The notes beneath the pieces are model-generated. The model worked only from the letters and a program-made list of their open reading frames with translations, was not told the origin of the DNA and did not search any database. Both the position numbers and the translations under genes were made by a program. A stretch of 26,865 nt of DNA from Bacteroidales bacterium UBA6408 (GTDB lineage: Bacteria; Bacteroidota; Bacteroidia; Bacteroidales; UBA932), in contig DJPQ01000008.1 in NCBI GenBank assembly GCA_002439805.1, positions 1 to 26,865 of the forward strand, written 5' to 3'. Positions 18,479 to 26,166 of this stretch are shown here, piece after piece (positions within the stretch are counted from its first letter, which is position 1; every line of letters begins with the position of its first letter).

Positions 18479-21013
18479 TTACGAGATTATCTTCACATTC
18501 TTAACTTCCCATGTAGGGGCGCATGACGTGGTGCTGACATACTTGAATGCAATCTGAATCTTGCTGCCGTCAAAGGCGCTCAAATCAACGCTTGTATCCA
18601 CAAATGTCCAAGAGCTTCCGTTCGGATATGTTTCAATCGTCAGAGGTGTCCAGTTCTCGTCGCCGACCTTTCTTGCAAGCACAGTGACATAATCTTCCTT
18701 GTCGCCAACCTTTACAAAGTTAAGCGCGTGCGTGAACATCAACACTGTACTCTTTGCCCCGGCGAGATCTATTTCAGGAGAAACAAGAAGTGCCTCAGCC
18801 GCCTTGTTGGAGCCAGAAACATATGCGGAAGCCTTCATATATTTGTTGCTTGTATCCGCTTTCCAAACATAAGACAAACCTGAACTGAGAGAAGTATTCT
18901 CAATCGTAAACTTGCCTTGAGTTGCAAATGATTCCTCGAAATAAACCTTCGCCTTTCTTTCATGAGTAAGAGCGACCTCGACGCTGTTGCCGCCCGGCAC
19001 TGAAATCACGAGAGTTCCGGTAATGGCGTCAGTATCCGAAGTGTTCGCAGAAACCGGTTTCACTGACACCTTCAGGCCCTCAACGGTTGCGGCGAAGTGA
19101 GTTGATTTCGTATAGACGGAAACCGCCTCGATTTTCGTTCCCTCAACAGTGATTGTCTTGGCTCCGGTCTCGTCGCCCTTCCAGGTGAGCTCGGCAGGAT
19201 TAACCTTGGTGATGACAGGGTCTTCGGTGTTGGCGAAGGCGGCGACGTCCTCGGCCTTGTTCGGATAGAGAACCGGCTTGCCGTTGTTGGACTTAACCAC
19301 GCCGGAGATGTTGCCCTTTGCAGTGGAACCGATGAAATCACCGGACCACGGGCAGGTCTTGTAGGTGCTCACCGTGAACTTGGCTTCTCCCTCTACGGCC
19401 TTGAAACCAACCGTGGCGTTGCTTGACTTTCCGTCGTTCCAAACTGTACCGGCGGAGACGCCGTCCGGGGTCACGTCCTTCACGGTCACATACATTCCGG
19501 CATAGTCGACAAGCTTGCCGGCTTCAACCACAGGAGTCGTGAACTCAGCTCCTTCAGCAAGTTTCTCAGTCGTGGCATCAGTGATCTGATATTGCCCGTT
19601 ATAAACCGTGCAGGCAGCATCGAGAAGATGAATCCTAATCTTGTCGCCGATGGCAAAGCCAGTCTTGAAGTCATTGCCGTTGAAAAGAACTCCCGTGCCC
19701 GGCTCGCCCTTTCCATCCTCCACAGTCATGCTCTTGAAGAGATTCTGGTTGCTGCCGTTTACGGCTGTAACGATTCCTTCCGCATAAGTTCCCGCAAGGC
19801 TGAGGCTCTTCTCGGCATTGTTGTCGGCAATGAACTTCGCGAGTTCAGCGATGGTAACGGTCTTCACCTCACCTTCTCCGTAAGTCGTGAATTCCACAGA
19901 CCCGGATTCATGAACAGACCCCTCGTAGTCAAGGTATGCCGCGATGCTGTATGCGGTCGCAGGCTCAAGAGCGACTGCGCCTTCTTCAGTGCCTTCAGTG
20001 AAATCGAAAGAGAGTTTGCCGTCCTCAGGAACGGTGAGCGCAATCTTCTGCGAAGCCTTGCCCTTGCGGAGAATGAATCCGGCCCCGTCAAGAGGTTCGA
20101 TGCCGCCATAATTGTAGGAAGCGGAAACGGAAGCTGTTGTTGCCGTCACCTTGGAAAGCGTCACAGGATTCCACTTAAGTTCGTCCGCCCTCGGCTCCTG
20201 CTCATCCTCATAGAGGTAAGGGAGATTCTCAGTTGTGCCGAGCTGGCAGGTGCCGTAGCTCGGAGCGAACTCGAACCATGTACCGCCCTTCTCGATTTTC
20301 GCGTGACCGTCCTCAGTAAAGCTTACAGTCCAGGCGTTGGCCGTCTTGTCATCATCCGTAACATTGAACGAGGCATAGGAGCCGCTCTTGTAGAGGTAGC
20401 GTCCGTCGGCCAGCTGCTTAACCTTGAACCCGTCCTTGTCTGCCGCAAAGATGAAGGAATTGTCCTGATCCTTGAGCGTTATGGTCTTGTTCTCGTCCGA
20501 CATTGCGGAAGTGACGACCCTCACGGCCTGATAGGAGTAGGACGACGAGCCGTCGGTGTTAGGAGTCTGCGCGAGATAGCCGCCCTTTTCCTCATTGTAA
20601 TAGACGATGAGGTAGGCTTTGCCAGGAGTCACCTTATCGACCCGGTGATAGACATGGTCTCCGGAAGCCTCGGCAAAATACTGATTGAACTTGATGTACT
20701 GAGTGTCGTCTCCGCAGACAATCTTCGCCTCGCCCGTGCGCGACTTGAACGTCTCAAGAACAGAGAAAGAAACCTTGGTGTCGCCGGCCGCGCCTTCCTT
20801 GACTGAAGGGGTAATCCAGCGCGAGCATGAAGTGAGTTTCCAGTCAGCCGCAGCGGTGACCGTGATTTCAACGCTTCCTCCGGCGGTTGGAAGCGCGACA
20901 TAGGATTCGGAGAGCTTTATGCTTGACAGCGTCTCCGCAGGCTTGTCCTTCTGACATCCGACTGCCAGCAACAGGCAGGAAAGGACAAATGTCAAAAAAT
21001 ATCTTGGTTTCAT
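18479..21013 (-). CDS. BACON-domain surface lipoprotein with C-terminal jelly-roll-like domain
   Basis: 844 residues. A lipoprotein signal peptide ends at C20 (LLLAVGC); the following QKDK is charged, as in Bacteroidota surface lipoproteins. Regions in order: BACON domain (about 35-113, with WITPS and the IKFNQ end); a beta-rich region (about 120-270); an Fn3-like domain (about 275-380, ending EFTTYGEG); a DUF5689/OB-like region (about 385-600, with TVKDVTPDGV and GNISGVVKSNNGKPVLYP); an Ig/BACON-like domain (about 600-690); and a choice-of-anchor-J/MAM-like domain (about 690-844, starting YFEESF and ending WEVKNVKI). No catalytic motif is seen. It lies 17 nt after the TonB-dependent receptor and probably acts as its surface partner in binding a ligand, in place of SusD. 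Domain limits and that role are inferred. Confidence 0.75.
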   Translation of the reverse strand: MKPRYFLTFVLSCLLLAVGCQKDKPAETLSSIKLSESYVALPTAGGSVEITVTAAADWKLTSCSRWITPSVKEGAAGDTKVSFSVLETFKSRTGEAKIVCGDDTQYIKFNQYFAEASGDHVYHRVDKVTPGKAYLIVYYNEEKGGYLAQTPNTDGSSSYSYQAVRVVTSAMSDENKTITLKDQDNSFIFAADKDGFKVKQLADGRYLYKSGSYASFNVTDDDKTANAWTVSFTEDGHAKIEKGGTWFEFAPSYGTCQLGTTENLPYLYEDEQEPRADELKWNPVTLSKVTATTASVSASYNYGGIEPLDGAGFILRKGKASQKIALTVPEDGKLSFDFTEGTEEGAVALEPATAYSIAAYLDYEGSVHESGSVEFTTYGEGEVKTVTIAELAKFIADNNAEKSLSLAGTYAEGIVTAVNGSNQNLFKSMTVEDGKGEPGTGVLFNGNDFKTGFAIGDKIRIHLLDAACTVYNGQYQITDATTEKLAEGAEFTTPVVEAGKLVDYAGMYVTVKDVTPDGVSAGTVWNDGKSSNATVGFKAVEGEAKFTVSTYKTCPWSGDFIGSTAKGNISGVVKSNNGKPVLYPNKAEDVAAFANTEDPVITKVNPAELTWKGDETGAKTITVEGTKIEAVSVYTKSTHFAATVEGLKVSVKPVSANTSDTDAITGTLVISVPGGNSVEVALTHERKAKVYFEESFATQGKFTIENTSLSSGLSYVWKADTSNKYMKASAYVSGSNKAAEALLVSPEIDLAGAKSTVLMFTHALNFVKVGDKEDYVTVLARKVGDENWTPLTIETYPNGSSWTFVDTSVDLSAFDGSKIQIAFKYVSTTSCAPTWEVKNVKIIS

Positions 21014-21030
21014 CTTAATCGGATTTGGAA

Positions 21031-24000
21031 TTAGTTAAACATATATTTGATTCCCACCTGAGCGTACCAGCACTGGCCGATTGAGACAACCGGATTCCAT
21101 ATCTGTGTGCTTCCGCTGACAGCCTCAGGAGTTGAATATACCGGATACCCTTCTGAATCCACGCCCGTATATTTGAGGATGCTGGCAGTACTTCTCGAAG
21201 CGTTTGCATAATCCGTGTTCATCTGCTTCATCACGCCGTACCTTGAGTTGAAGATGTTGGCTATGTTCTTGATGTCGAAGTTGAGCTGGAGAGTGTTCAC
21301 TGACTTTCCGACCTTAATCTTAAAGTCATGGGCGTAGTGGAAGTCAATCCTGTGAACCCAAGGAGAATATACGCTGTAGGCCTCGGCATATTCGCCCTGA
21401 TGCTTGCTGAGGTACTTGTCCTTGTGGACATAGGCCATAAAGCGGTCGCGGTCGTCCTCGGACACGAAGCGGAACTCGTTGTTTGCAACCTGTTCGTCAG
21501 TCGGGATGTAAATCGAATCGTAACTGTAGTTGTCTCCGTTCATGTCATTTTCAAGGATGTAGGAGTAGTTGTAGCCGCCCCTCCATGCCTCATAGAAGAT
21601 TCCGAAAGTATTGTCGGACCTGTCCCTGTAGGAGAGGTTCACGAAGGCGCGGTCCGGAGTCACGTAAGTGGAGTTGTGGAGCGTCGTGTAGTTCGGCCCG
21701 TTGACCGTAGGGATGTAGGTGAAGGCGGAAGACGCGTCAGACCCCGGCATTCCGGTAAGTTCCTTTGAAACAAGGTGTGTGTATGAAGCTGTGATGTCAA
21801 GTCCGCGAACCGGGCTGATGTTGAAAGTCACGTTTGCGGAATAGCCGTAGCCCTTGTTCGTGTTTGTGAGCACGAACGCATTTGTCTTGGTGTAGCGGAA
21901 ATCGGACGGATAGACAGGACGGTTGTCCGGCCCGTTGAACCTCGCGAATCCCTCGACAGGCTTCACGTTGTAGTCCGTGAGGCAGACCGCGTTCACCGTC
22001 TTGTTGAAGATGAACTCGCCGCCGATGCTCATAGGGAACGAGGTCGGGAAGTTGTAGTCGAGAGCGACGGAAGTCTTCCAGACCTGAGGCATCCTGAACT
22101 TGGGATCCACAGCCTGAACGGCGGACGGAGCCACGCCGTCCTCCGGAGTGATCGTGGTAGGGAACCTCTTAGGGTCAAGTTCGTTCATCTTCTTGAGAAG
22201 GTCGGCGACATTTGTAATCATGTCTCCCTTGAAGTTTTCAAGAAGCGGATCCGGAGTGGCATTGTTCTGGTCGTCGTAAGTCGTCGTAATGGAAGCGACG
22301 TTCTGAACCATTCCGGAGTTCGTCGGCATATTGGTGAAGAAGACAAGAGGCAGACGGCCGCTGAACAGTCCCGTGCCGCCACGGAACTTGAGGCTGTTGT
22401 TTCCGAAGATGTCCCAGCTGAAACCGACTCTCGGTGAAACCTGAACCTTGGTGGTAGGCCACTTGCCGGTGTCGATGTGCCTGCCGTTGTAGTCTATGTC
22501 ATAGATGGCCTGATTCCTCATCAGATCCTTGTTGTTGAAGATGATGCTCTCAAGACGGAGACCGTAGGTGAGCTTGAAGTTCTCGGTCGGATTCCACTCG
22601 TCCTGTCCGTAGAGAGCAACCTTGGAATAGCGTACCCTTGCCGCCGGATTCTCCTCGCCGTCGTAGCCATAGGTGAGGGCAACGGTCTCAGGAGTGTCCC
22701 CGCTGAGGAAATCCTGAAGGCTGTTGTAGCGGTAGTAACCCGTTCCGTTTCTCATGTAGGAGTTGTCGGCCATCTGATATTCGTAGCTCAGACCGGCAGT
22801 AACCTTATGTGTTCCGGCATAGTAGGTAACGTCATCCTTGATTGTGAAAACCTGGTTGTGAACGCCGTTGTTCCAAGTGAAGAGTTCATATCCCGCAGAC
22901 ATGAGAGGCGTGAACGTACCTGTCCCGTCAAGGATGTCGATGAACGGGAATTTCTCGGAATTGGAGCCGCGCACCTCGTCGAGCTGAGAGAACGTGGCGA
23001 GGAACTGGTTGGAAATCCGGTCAGTAATCTTGCTGTTCAAATCCACGGAAACCGTGTGTACCTTATTGTCCTTCGAATAGATTGAATTTGCAAAAGCCAT
23101 GGAATACTGGGAGAGACGGTCCTTCGTGGCACGCTTGCCGCAGTTTGAAGATGAGCCGTTCGTCGGAATCCAGTTCCTGTCAAGCGTGTAGTTGTAGCGG
23201 ACCGCAAGACGGTGGTTCCTCGTGATGTTCCAGTCGAGACGGGCGAGAACCTTCATATTGCTTGCCTCGGCCGGGAAATCAGTGGCGGAGCCGGTGTCAT
23301 AGCCGTATTTGTCCTTGAGGTACTTTGAGACCTGTTCCATCTGAGCGACGCTCGTCCTTGAAATGTAGGCGTCCTCGTTAGCCACGCCGTCGGTTGAAGG
23401 CCGCCAGCGGTTCACGACCTTAGGTGTCTGGGTATATTCGAAGTTGGCGAAGAAGAAGAGCTTGTTCTTCACGATAGGGCCGCCGAAGGTCGCGCCGTAG
23501 GTGGTCGTCCTGTCCTTGTCCCTCGCGCCTGCCACATCCTGATGGTTAACCTGATTGCCGCGCATGTTCTCGTTGCGGTGATAGACATAGGCTGAACCCT
23601 TGAAGGTGTTGGTGCCGGACTTGGTGATTGCGTTCACGCCGCCGCCGATGAAGTTGTTCTGGCGCACGTCAAAAGGAGAGATGACGACCTGAACCTCCTC
23701 AATCGCGTCGATTGAGATAGGAGAGCCGCCGCCCGGAAGATTGGACGAAAGTCCGAAGTTATTGTTGAAATCCGCGCCATCGACCGTGAAGTTTGCGGTA
23801 CGGCCGTCAGCTCCGGCGAAGCTCATTCCGTTGCCGCCGTAAGGCGAGAGTTTGGTTATGTCCGTAATGCTTCTGCTGACCGTAGGAAGCGCATCCATCT
23901 GCTTGTTGGAGATGTTTGTCGCCGCGCCTGTCTTCTCTGCGGAGAACTTTGACGCGGAAGCGGCAATCACAATGGCCTCGCTGAGCATCTGCTTGTCTTC

Positions 24001-24333
24001 CTTAAGGGAGACGCTGAGGTTGTAGGCCTCGGCAAGCCGGAGGATGATGTCAGTGTAGGTGACGGTCTGATAACCGAGGCATGACACCTCTACAGAGTAA
24101 GGGCCGCCGGCACGCATACCGTTGATTACGAAACGGCCCTGATTGTTTGTAACGGCTGCATACTGAGTTCCTGATTCAGTGTGCGTCGCGACGACGGCGG
24201 CGCCTATTACGGCTTCACCGTTCTCATCTGCAACACGACCGTTAAGACTTGATGTCGTGACCTGAGCGAAAGAGGTCACACCCAAAAGAACCGCTGCCAA
24301 GGCAGTCAGAAAACATTTGATTGTTTGTCTCAT
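21031..24333 (-). CDS. TonB-dependent outer-membrane receptor, Oar-like
   Basis: 1100 residues from the ATG at 24333. A signal peptide ends at ...GVTSFAQ (residue 24). A carboxypeptidase-regulatory-like beta domain follows (about 26-115, GRVADENGEAVIGAAVV), then a plug domain (about 125-235, with DALPTVSRSITDITKLSPY and TVDGADFNNNFGL) and a long C-terminal beta-barrel ending in WYAQVGIKYMFN. The sequence GGGVNAITKSGTNTFKGSAYVY is typical of Oar/OmpA-related receptors, not SusC. A longer frame to 24375 starts with TTG inside the promoter and is rejected. The receptor is the first gene of a two-gene operon with the lipoprotein. Its ligand is not readable; Oar-type proteins are linked to uptake or to surface protein export and adhesion. 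Confidence 0.9.
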   Translation of the reverse strand: MRQTIKCFLTALAAVLLGVTSFAQVTTSSLNGRVADENGEAVIGAAVVATHTESGTQYAAVTNNQGRFVINGMRAGGPYSVEVSCLGYQTVTYTDIILRLAEAYNLSVSLKEDKQMLSEAIVIAASASKFSAEKTGAATNISNKQMDALPTVSRSITDITKLSPYGGNGMSFAGADGRTANFTVDGADFNNNFGLSSNLPGGGSPISIDAIEEVQVVISPFDVRQNNFIGGGVNAITKSGTNTFKGSAYVYHRNENMRGNQVNHQDVAGARDKDRTTTYGATFGGPIVKNKLFFFANFEYTQTPKVVNRWRPSTDGVANEDAYISRTSVAQMEQVSKYLKDKYGYDTGSATDFPAEASNMKVLARLDWNITRNHRLAVRYNYTLDRNWIPTNGSSSNCGKRATKDRLSQYSMAFANSIYSKDNKVHTVSVDLNSKITDRISNQFLATFSQLDEVRGSNSEKFPFIDILDGTGTFTPLMSAGYELFTWNNGVHNQVFTIKDDVTYYAGTHKVTAGLSYEYQMADNSYMRNGTGYYRYNSLQDFLSGDTPETVALTYGYDGEENPAARVRYSKVALYGQDEWNPTENFKLTYGLRLESIIFNNKDLMRNQAIYDIDYNGRHIDTGKWPTTKVQVSPRVGFSWDIFGNNSLKFRGGTGLFSGRLPLVFFTNMPTNSGMVQNVASITTTYDDQNNATPDPLLENFKGDMITNVADLLKKMNELDPKRFPTTITPEDGVAPSAVQAVDPKFRMPQVWKTSVALDYNFPTSFPMSIGGEFIFNKTVNAVCLTDYNVKPVEGFARFNGPDNRPVYPSDFRYTKTNAFVLTNTNKGYGYSANVTFNISPVRGLDITASYTHLVSKELTGMPGSDASSAFTYIPTVNGPNYTTLHNSTYVTPDRAFVNLSYRDRSDNTFGIFYEAWRGGYNYSYILENDMNGDNYSYDSIYIPTDEQVANNEFRFVSEDDRDRFMAYVHKDKYLSKHQGEYAEAYSVYSPWVHRIDFHYAHDFKIKVGKSVNTLQLNFDIKNIANIFNSRYGVMKQMNTDYANASRSTASILKYTGVDSEGYPVYSTPEAVSGSTQIWNPVVSIGQCWYAQVGIKYMFN

Positions 24334-24372
24334 AAGGGTTGAATTAATAAAAAATGTTTTGGTTTTGTCGCG

Positions 24373-24380
24373 CAAATGTA
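24373..24380 (-). promoter_or_regulatory. -7 promoter element of the TonB receptor operon
   Basis: TACATTTG on the minus strand matches TAnnTTTG. Transcription would start near 24366, 33 nt before the ATG at 24333. The expected -33 position has TTTC, one base off TTTG, at a 20-nt spacing. Confidence 0.55.
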
Positions 24381-24406
24381 TATCAGAATCGTGACTTTAA
24401 GAAATT

Positions 24407-24418
24407 ATATCGCGATAT
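24407..24418. promoter_or_regulatory. 12-bp perfect palindrome between divergent promoters
   Basis: ATATCGCGATAT lies about 27 bp upstream of the receptor's -7 box and 32 bp upstream of the metK -33 box, inside the divergent control region. The position fits an operator for a dimeric regulator, but no family is indicated. Confidence 0.3.
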
Positions 24419-24450
24419 TTTGAAAATTTGTCGCTTTTTACGATTTTTTC

Positions 24451-24480
24451 TTTGGAATCATAAATTTTTGCGTACCTTTG
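24451..24480 (+). promoter_or_regulatory. metK promoter
   Basis: TTTG at 24451-24454 is followed after 18 nt by TACCTTTG (24473-24480), a full match to the Bacteroidota promoter. Transcription would begin near 24486, giving metK a leader of about 300 nt. No better promoter is seen closer to the gene. Confidence 0.75.
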
Positions 24481-24484
24481 CACT

Positions 24485-24600
24485 CCCATTCGGAAACGAA
24501 GGGAAATACGAAATATGTGGAGAGATTTGTCTGCTTGCAACCACTCGAAAAAATGCTAAAATGTGATGAAGGTCACAGGTGACCCGACAGTGTGTTTTTA
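24485..24600 (+). promoter_or_regulatory. metK leader, upstream half; possible SAM-sensing element
   Basis: This part starts with a small hairpin (CCC-A-TTCG, GAAA loop, CGAA-GGG; 24485-24503). A core follows with GGAGAGATTTG (24519-24529), CTGCTTGCAACC (24531-24542) and ATGCTAAAA (24553-24561). The spacing of a GCAACC segment and a TGCTAAA segment is reminiscent of the S-box (SAM-I) core, but the canonical surrounding helices are not obvious. Two exclusive hairpins can form just after it: GTGA 24563-24566 with TCAC 24573-24576, or GGTCA 24571-24575 with TGACC 24580-24584; a U-rich stretch follows at 24595-24599. A 14-codon open frame (24515-24559) also crosses the core. The assignment rests on the gene controlled and a partial motif match, so it is tentative. 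Confidence 0.3.
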
Positions 24601-24658
24601 TAGCGGCTCTGCATATTTTGAGAATGTCAAAAATATGTGGAGTTTTATTTTTATCCAA

Positions 24659-24758
24659 AAAAGGCGCATTGCTGCGTTATGCTTCCTCACCCAAATCCTC
24701 ACAACCATAAGGTTGCTCCGGTTTGGATTTCGTCGCAAGCCTTGCACTGCATCCTTTT
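24659..24758 (+). repeat. Structured element, copy 2 (metK leader)
   Basis: 100 nt ending 29 nt before metK. Pairs: AAAAGG 24659-24664 with CCTTTT 24753-24758; GCA 24666-24668 with TGC 24748-24750; TGC 24670-24672 with GCA 24744-24746; GCTT 24681-24684 with AAGC 24737-24740; CCAAA 24691-24695 with TTTGG 24722-24726; CC 24697-24698 with GG 24720-24721; CAACC 24702-24706 with GGTTG 24711-24715 around an ATAA loop. Core text ATCCTCACAACC...GGTTGCTCCGG is almost the same as copy 1 near rpoC, and the internal mismatches (C against AT, T against C) fall at the same places. The element is part of the metK leader transcript by position. Confidence 0.65.
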
Positions 24759-24787
24759 ATTGAATAAAAACAATATGCTATGACATT

Positions 24788-26140
24788 ATGAATAATAATT
24801 ATCTATTTACTTCGGAGTCGGTTTCCGAGGGACATCCGGACAAGGTTTCGGACCAGATTTCAGACGCGATACTCGACGAGTTTCTCCGGCAGGACCCGGA
24901 GGCCAAGGTTGCCTGCGAGACCTTCTGCTCGACGGGGCTTGTGATTGTGGGCGGAGAGGTCCGCTCGGAGGACGCATATGTTGACATCCAGAAGGTTGTG
25001 CGGAAGACCGTGAACCGCATCGGCTACAACAAGGCCGACTACCGCTTCGACGGCAATTCCTGCGGAGTGATGAGCACCCTGCATGAGCAGTCGGCGGACA
25101 TAAACAGGGGGGTTGTCGGCAAGGACAGAGACGTGGAGGACGAGGCCGACGCGCAGGGAGCCGGAGATCAGGGAATGATGTTCGGGTATGCCAACAGAGA
25201 AACCGAAGACTACATGCCGCTCCCGCTCTACCTCTCCCATCTCGCGCTCCGGGTGCTCGCGAGGATACGCAGGGAGAAGGACTCGAGGATGCCGTATCTC
25301 CGGCCGGACGCGAAGTCGCAGTTTACCATAGAATACGATGGGGAGACGGGGAGGCCGGTGCGGGTTCACACAATCGTGATTTCCACCCAGCACGACGAGT
25401 TCCTGCCGGACGATTTCTTCATGCAGTCCAAGATACGCAAGGATGTGGAGGAGATTCTCATCCCGGAAATGCTCAGGGAACTGCATCCGGACACAGCCGC
25501 GCTGTTCCACGGCGTGTTTGACGAGCACGAGAATCCGCAGGGCTTCATCCTTCATGTGAATCCGACGGGAAAGTTCGTCATCGGCGGGCCGCACGGGGAC
25601 ACGGGGCTCACGGGACGCAAGATTATAGTCGACACCTACGGCGGACGCGGAGCCCACGGCGGCGGAGCCTTCTCCGGAAAGGATCCTTCAAAGGTTGACC
25701 GCTCGGCGGCATACGCGGCGCGCTACATAGCGAAGAACCTCGTGGCTGCGGGAGTGGCGGACGAGCTTCTGGTCCAGATTTCATACGCAATCGGCGTGGC
25801 GCGTCCGGTCAGCATCTTCGTGAACAGCTACGGCACGGCGGCAGTCGATGAGGCCGGAGTGCAGGGCTCGGGGCACAAAGGCAAGCCGTTCAGCGACGCT
25901 TTCATAGCGGCCAGGATAGGAGAGCTGTTCGACCTGCGCCCGGTGAAGATTATCGAAAAGTTCGGCCTGAAGAACCCGATTTATGAACCCACAGCAGCAT
26001 ACGGCCACGTCGGCCGCAAGCCGTACCGCGCCGAGGTCGAGATTGTCCGACACGGAGTTCACACCCGCAAGGAAGTCCAGTTCTTCGGCTGGGAGATCCT
26101 CGACAGCGTGGAGCTCGTAAAAAAATCTTTTAAGCTGTAA
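24788..26140 (+). CDS. metK: S-adenosylmethionine synthetase
   Basis: 450 residues, longer than the roughly 384 of E. coli but near the size found in Bacteroidota. It makes SAM from methionine and ATP. Seen: GHPDK (15-19, ATP site), GAGDQGMMFGYA (124-135, methionine loop region) and GGGAFSGKDPSKVDRSAAY (about 290-310, phosphate-binding lysines and the family's P-loop-like signature). The sequence between residues 105 and 123 (NRGVVGKDRDVEDEADAQ) includes a charged stretch. The ATG at 24788 gives MNNNYLFTSESVSEGHPDK, with an AT-rich upstream region as usual here. It has a long structured leader, suggesting regulation at the RNA level. It converges with miaA, with only 26 nt between the stops. 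Confidence 0.98.
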   Translation: MNNNYLFTSESVSEGHPDKVSDQISDAILDEFLRQDPEAKVACETFCSTGLVIVGGEVRSEDAYVDIQKVVRKTVNRIGYNKADYRFDGNSCGVMSTLHEQSADINRGVVGKDRDVEDEADAQGAGDQGMMFGYANRETEDYMPLPLYLSHLALRVLARIRREKDSRMPYLRPDAKSQFTIEYDGETGRPVRVHTIVISTQHDEFLPDDFFMQSKIRKDVEEILIPEMLRELHPDTAALFHGVFDEHENPQGFILHVNPTGKFVIGGPHGDTGLTGRKIIVDTYGGRGAHGGGAFSGKDPSKVDRSAAYAARYIAKNLVAAGVADELLVQISYAIGVARPVSIFVNSYGTAAVDEAGVQGSGHKGKPFSDAFIAARIGELFDLRPVKIIEKFGLKNPIYEPTAAYGHVGRKPYRAEVEIVRHGVHTRKEVQFFGWEILDSVELVKKSFKL

Positions 26141-26166
26141 CAAAATGCTGAGACTAAGGGGATGCA

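Noticed and set aside
19592..20806. 404-codon plus-strand open frame opposite the lipoprotein gene
   Set aside because: It is antisense to a convincing coding gene and has no domain or signal features; it results from codon bias.
24334..24375. N-terminal extension of the TonB receptor from a TTG
   Set aside because: It overlaps the -7 promoter box and would precede a normal signal peptide starting at the ATG at 24333.
24515..24559. 14-codon leader-peptide frame (MWRDLSACNHSKKC)
   Set aside because: No methionine-rich or otherwise informative codon run and no clear ribosome-binding site. Kept only as a note in the leader entry.
24635..24763. Short frame starting MWSFIFIQKRR through structured element copy 2
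   Set aside because: The related rpoC-side copy can be read in the matching frame only as diverged sequence without the ATG or stop, while the helices are compensated. The conservation fits structure better than peptide.
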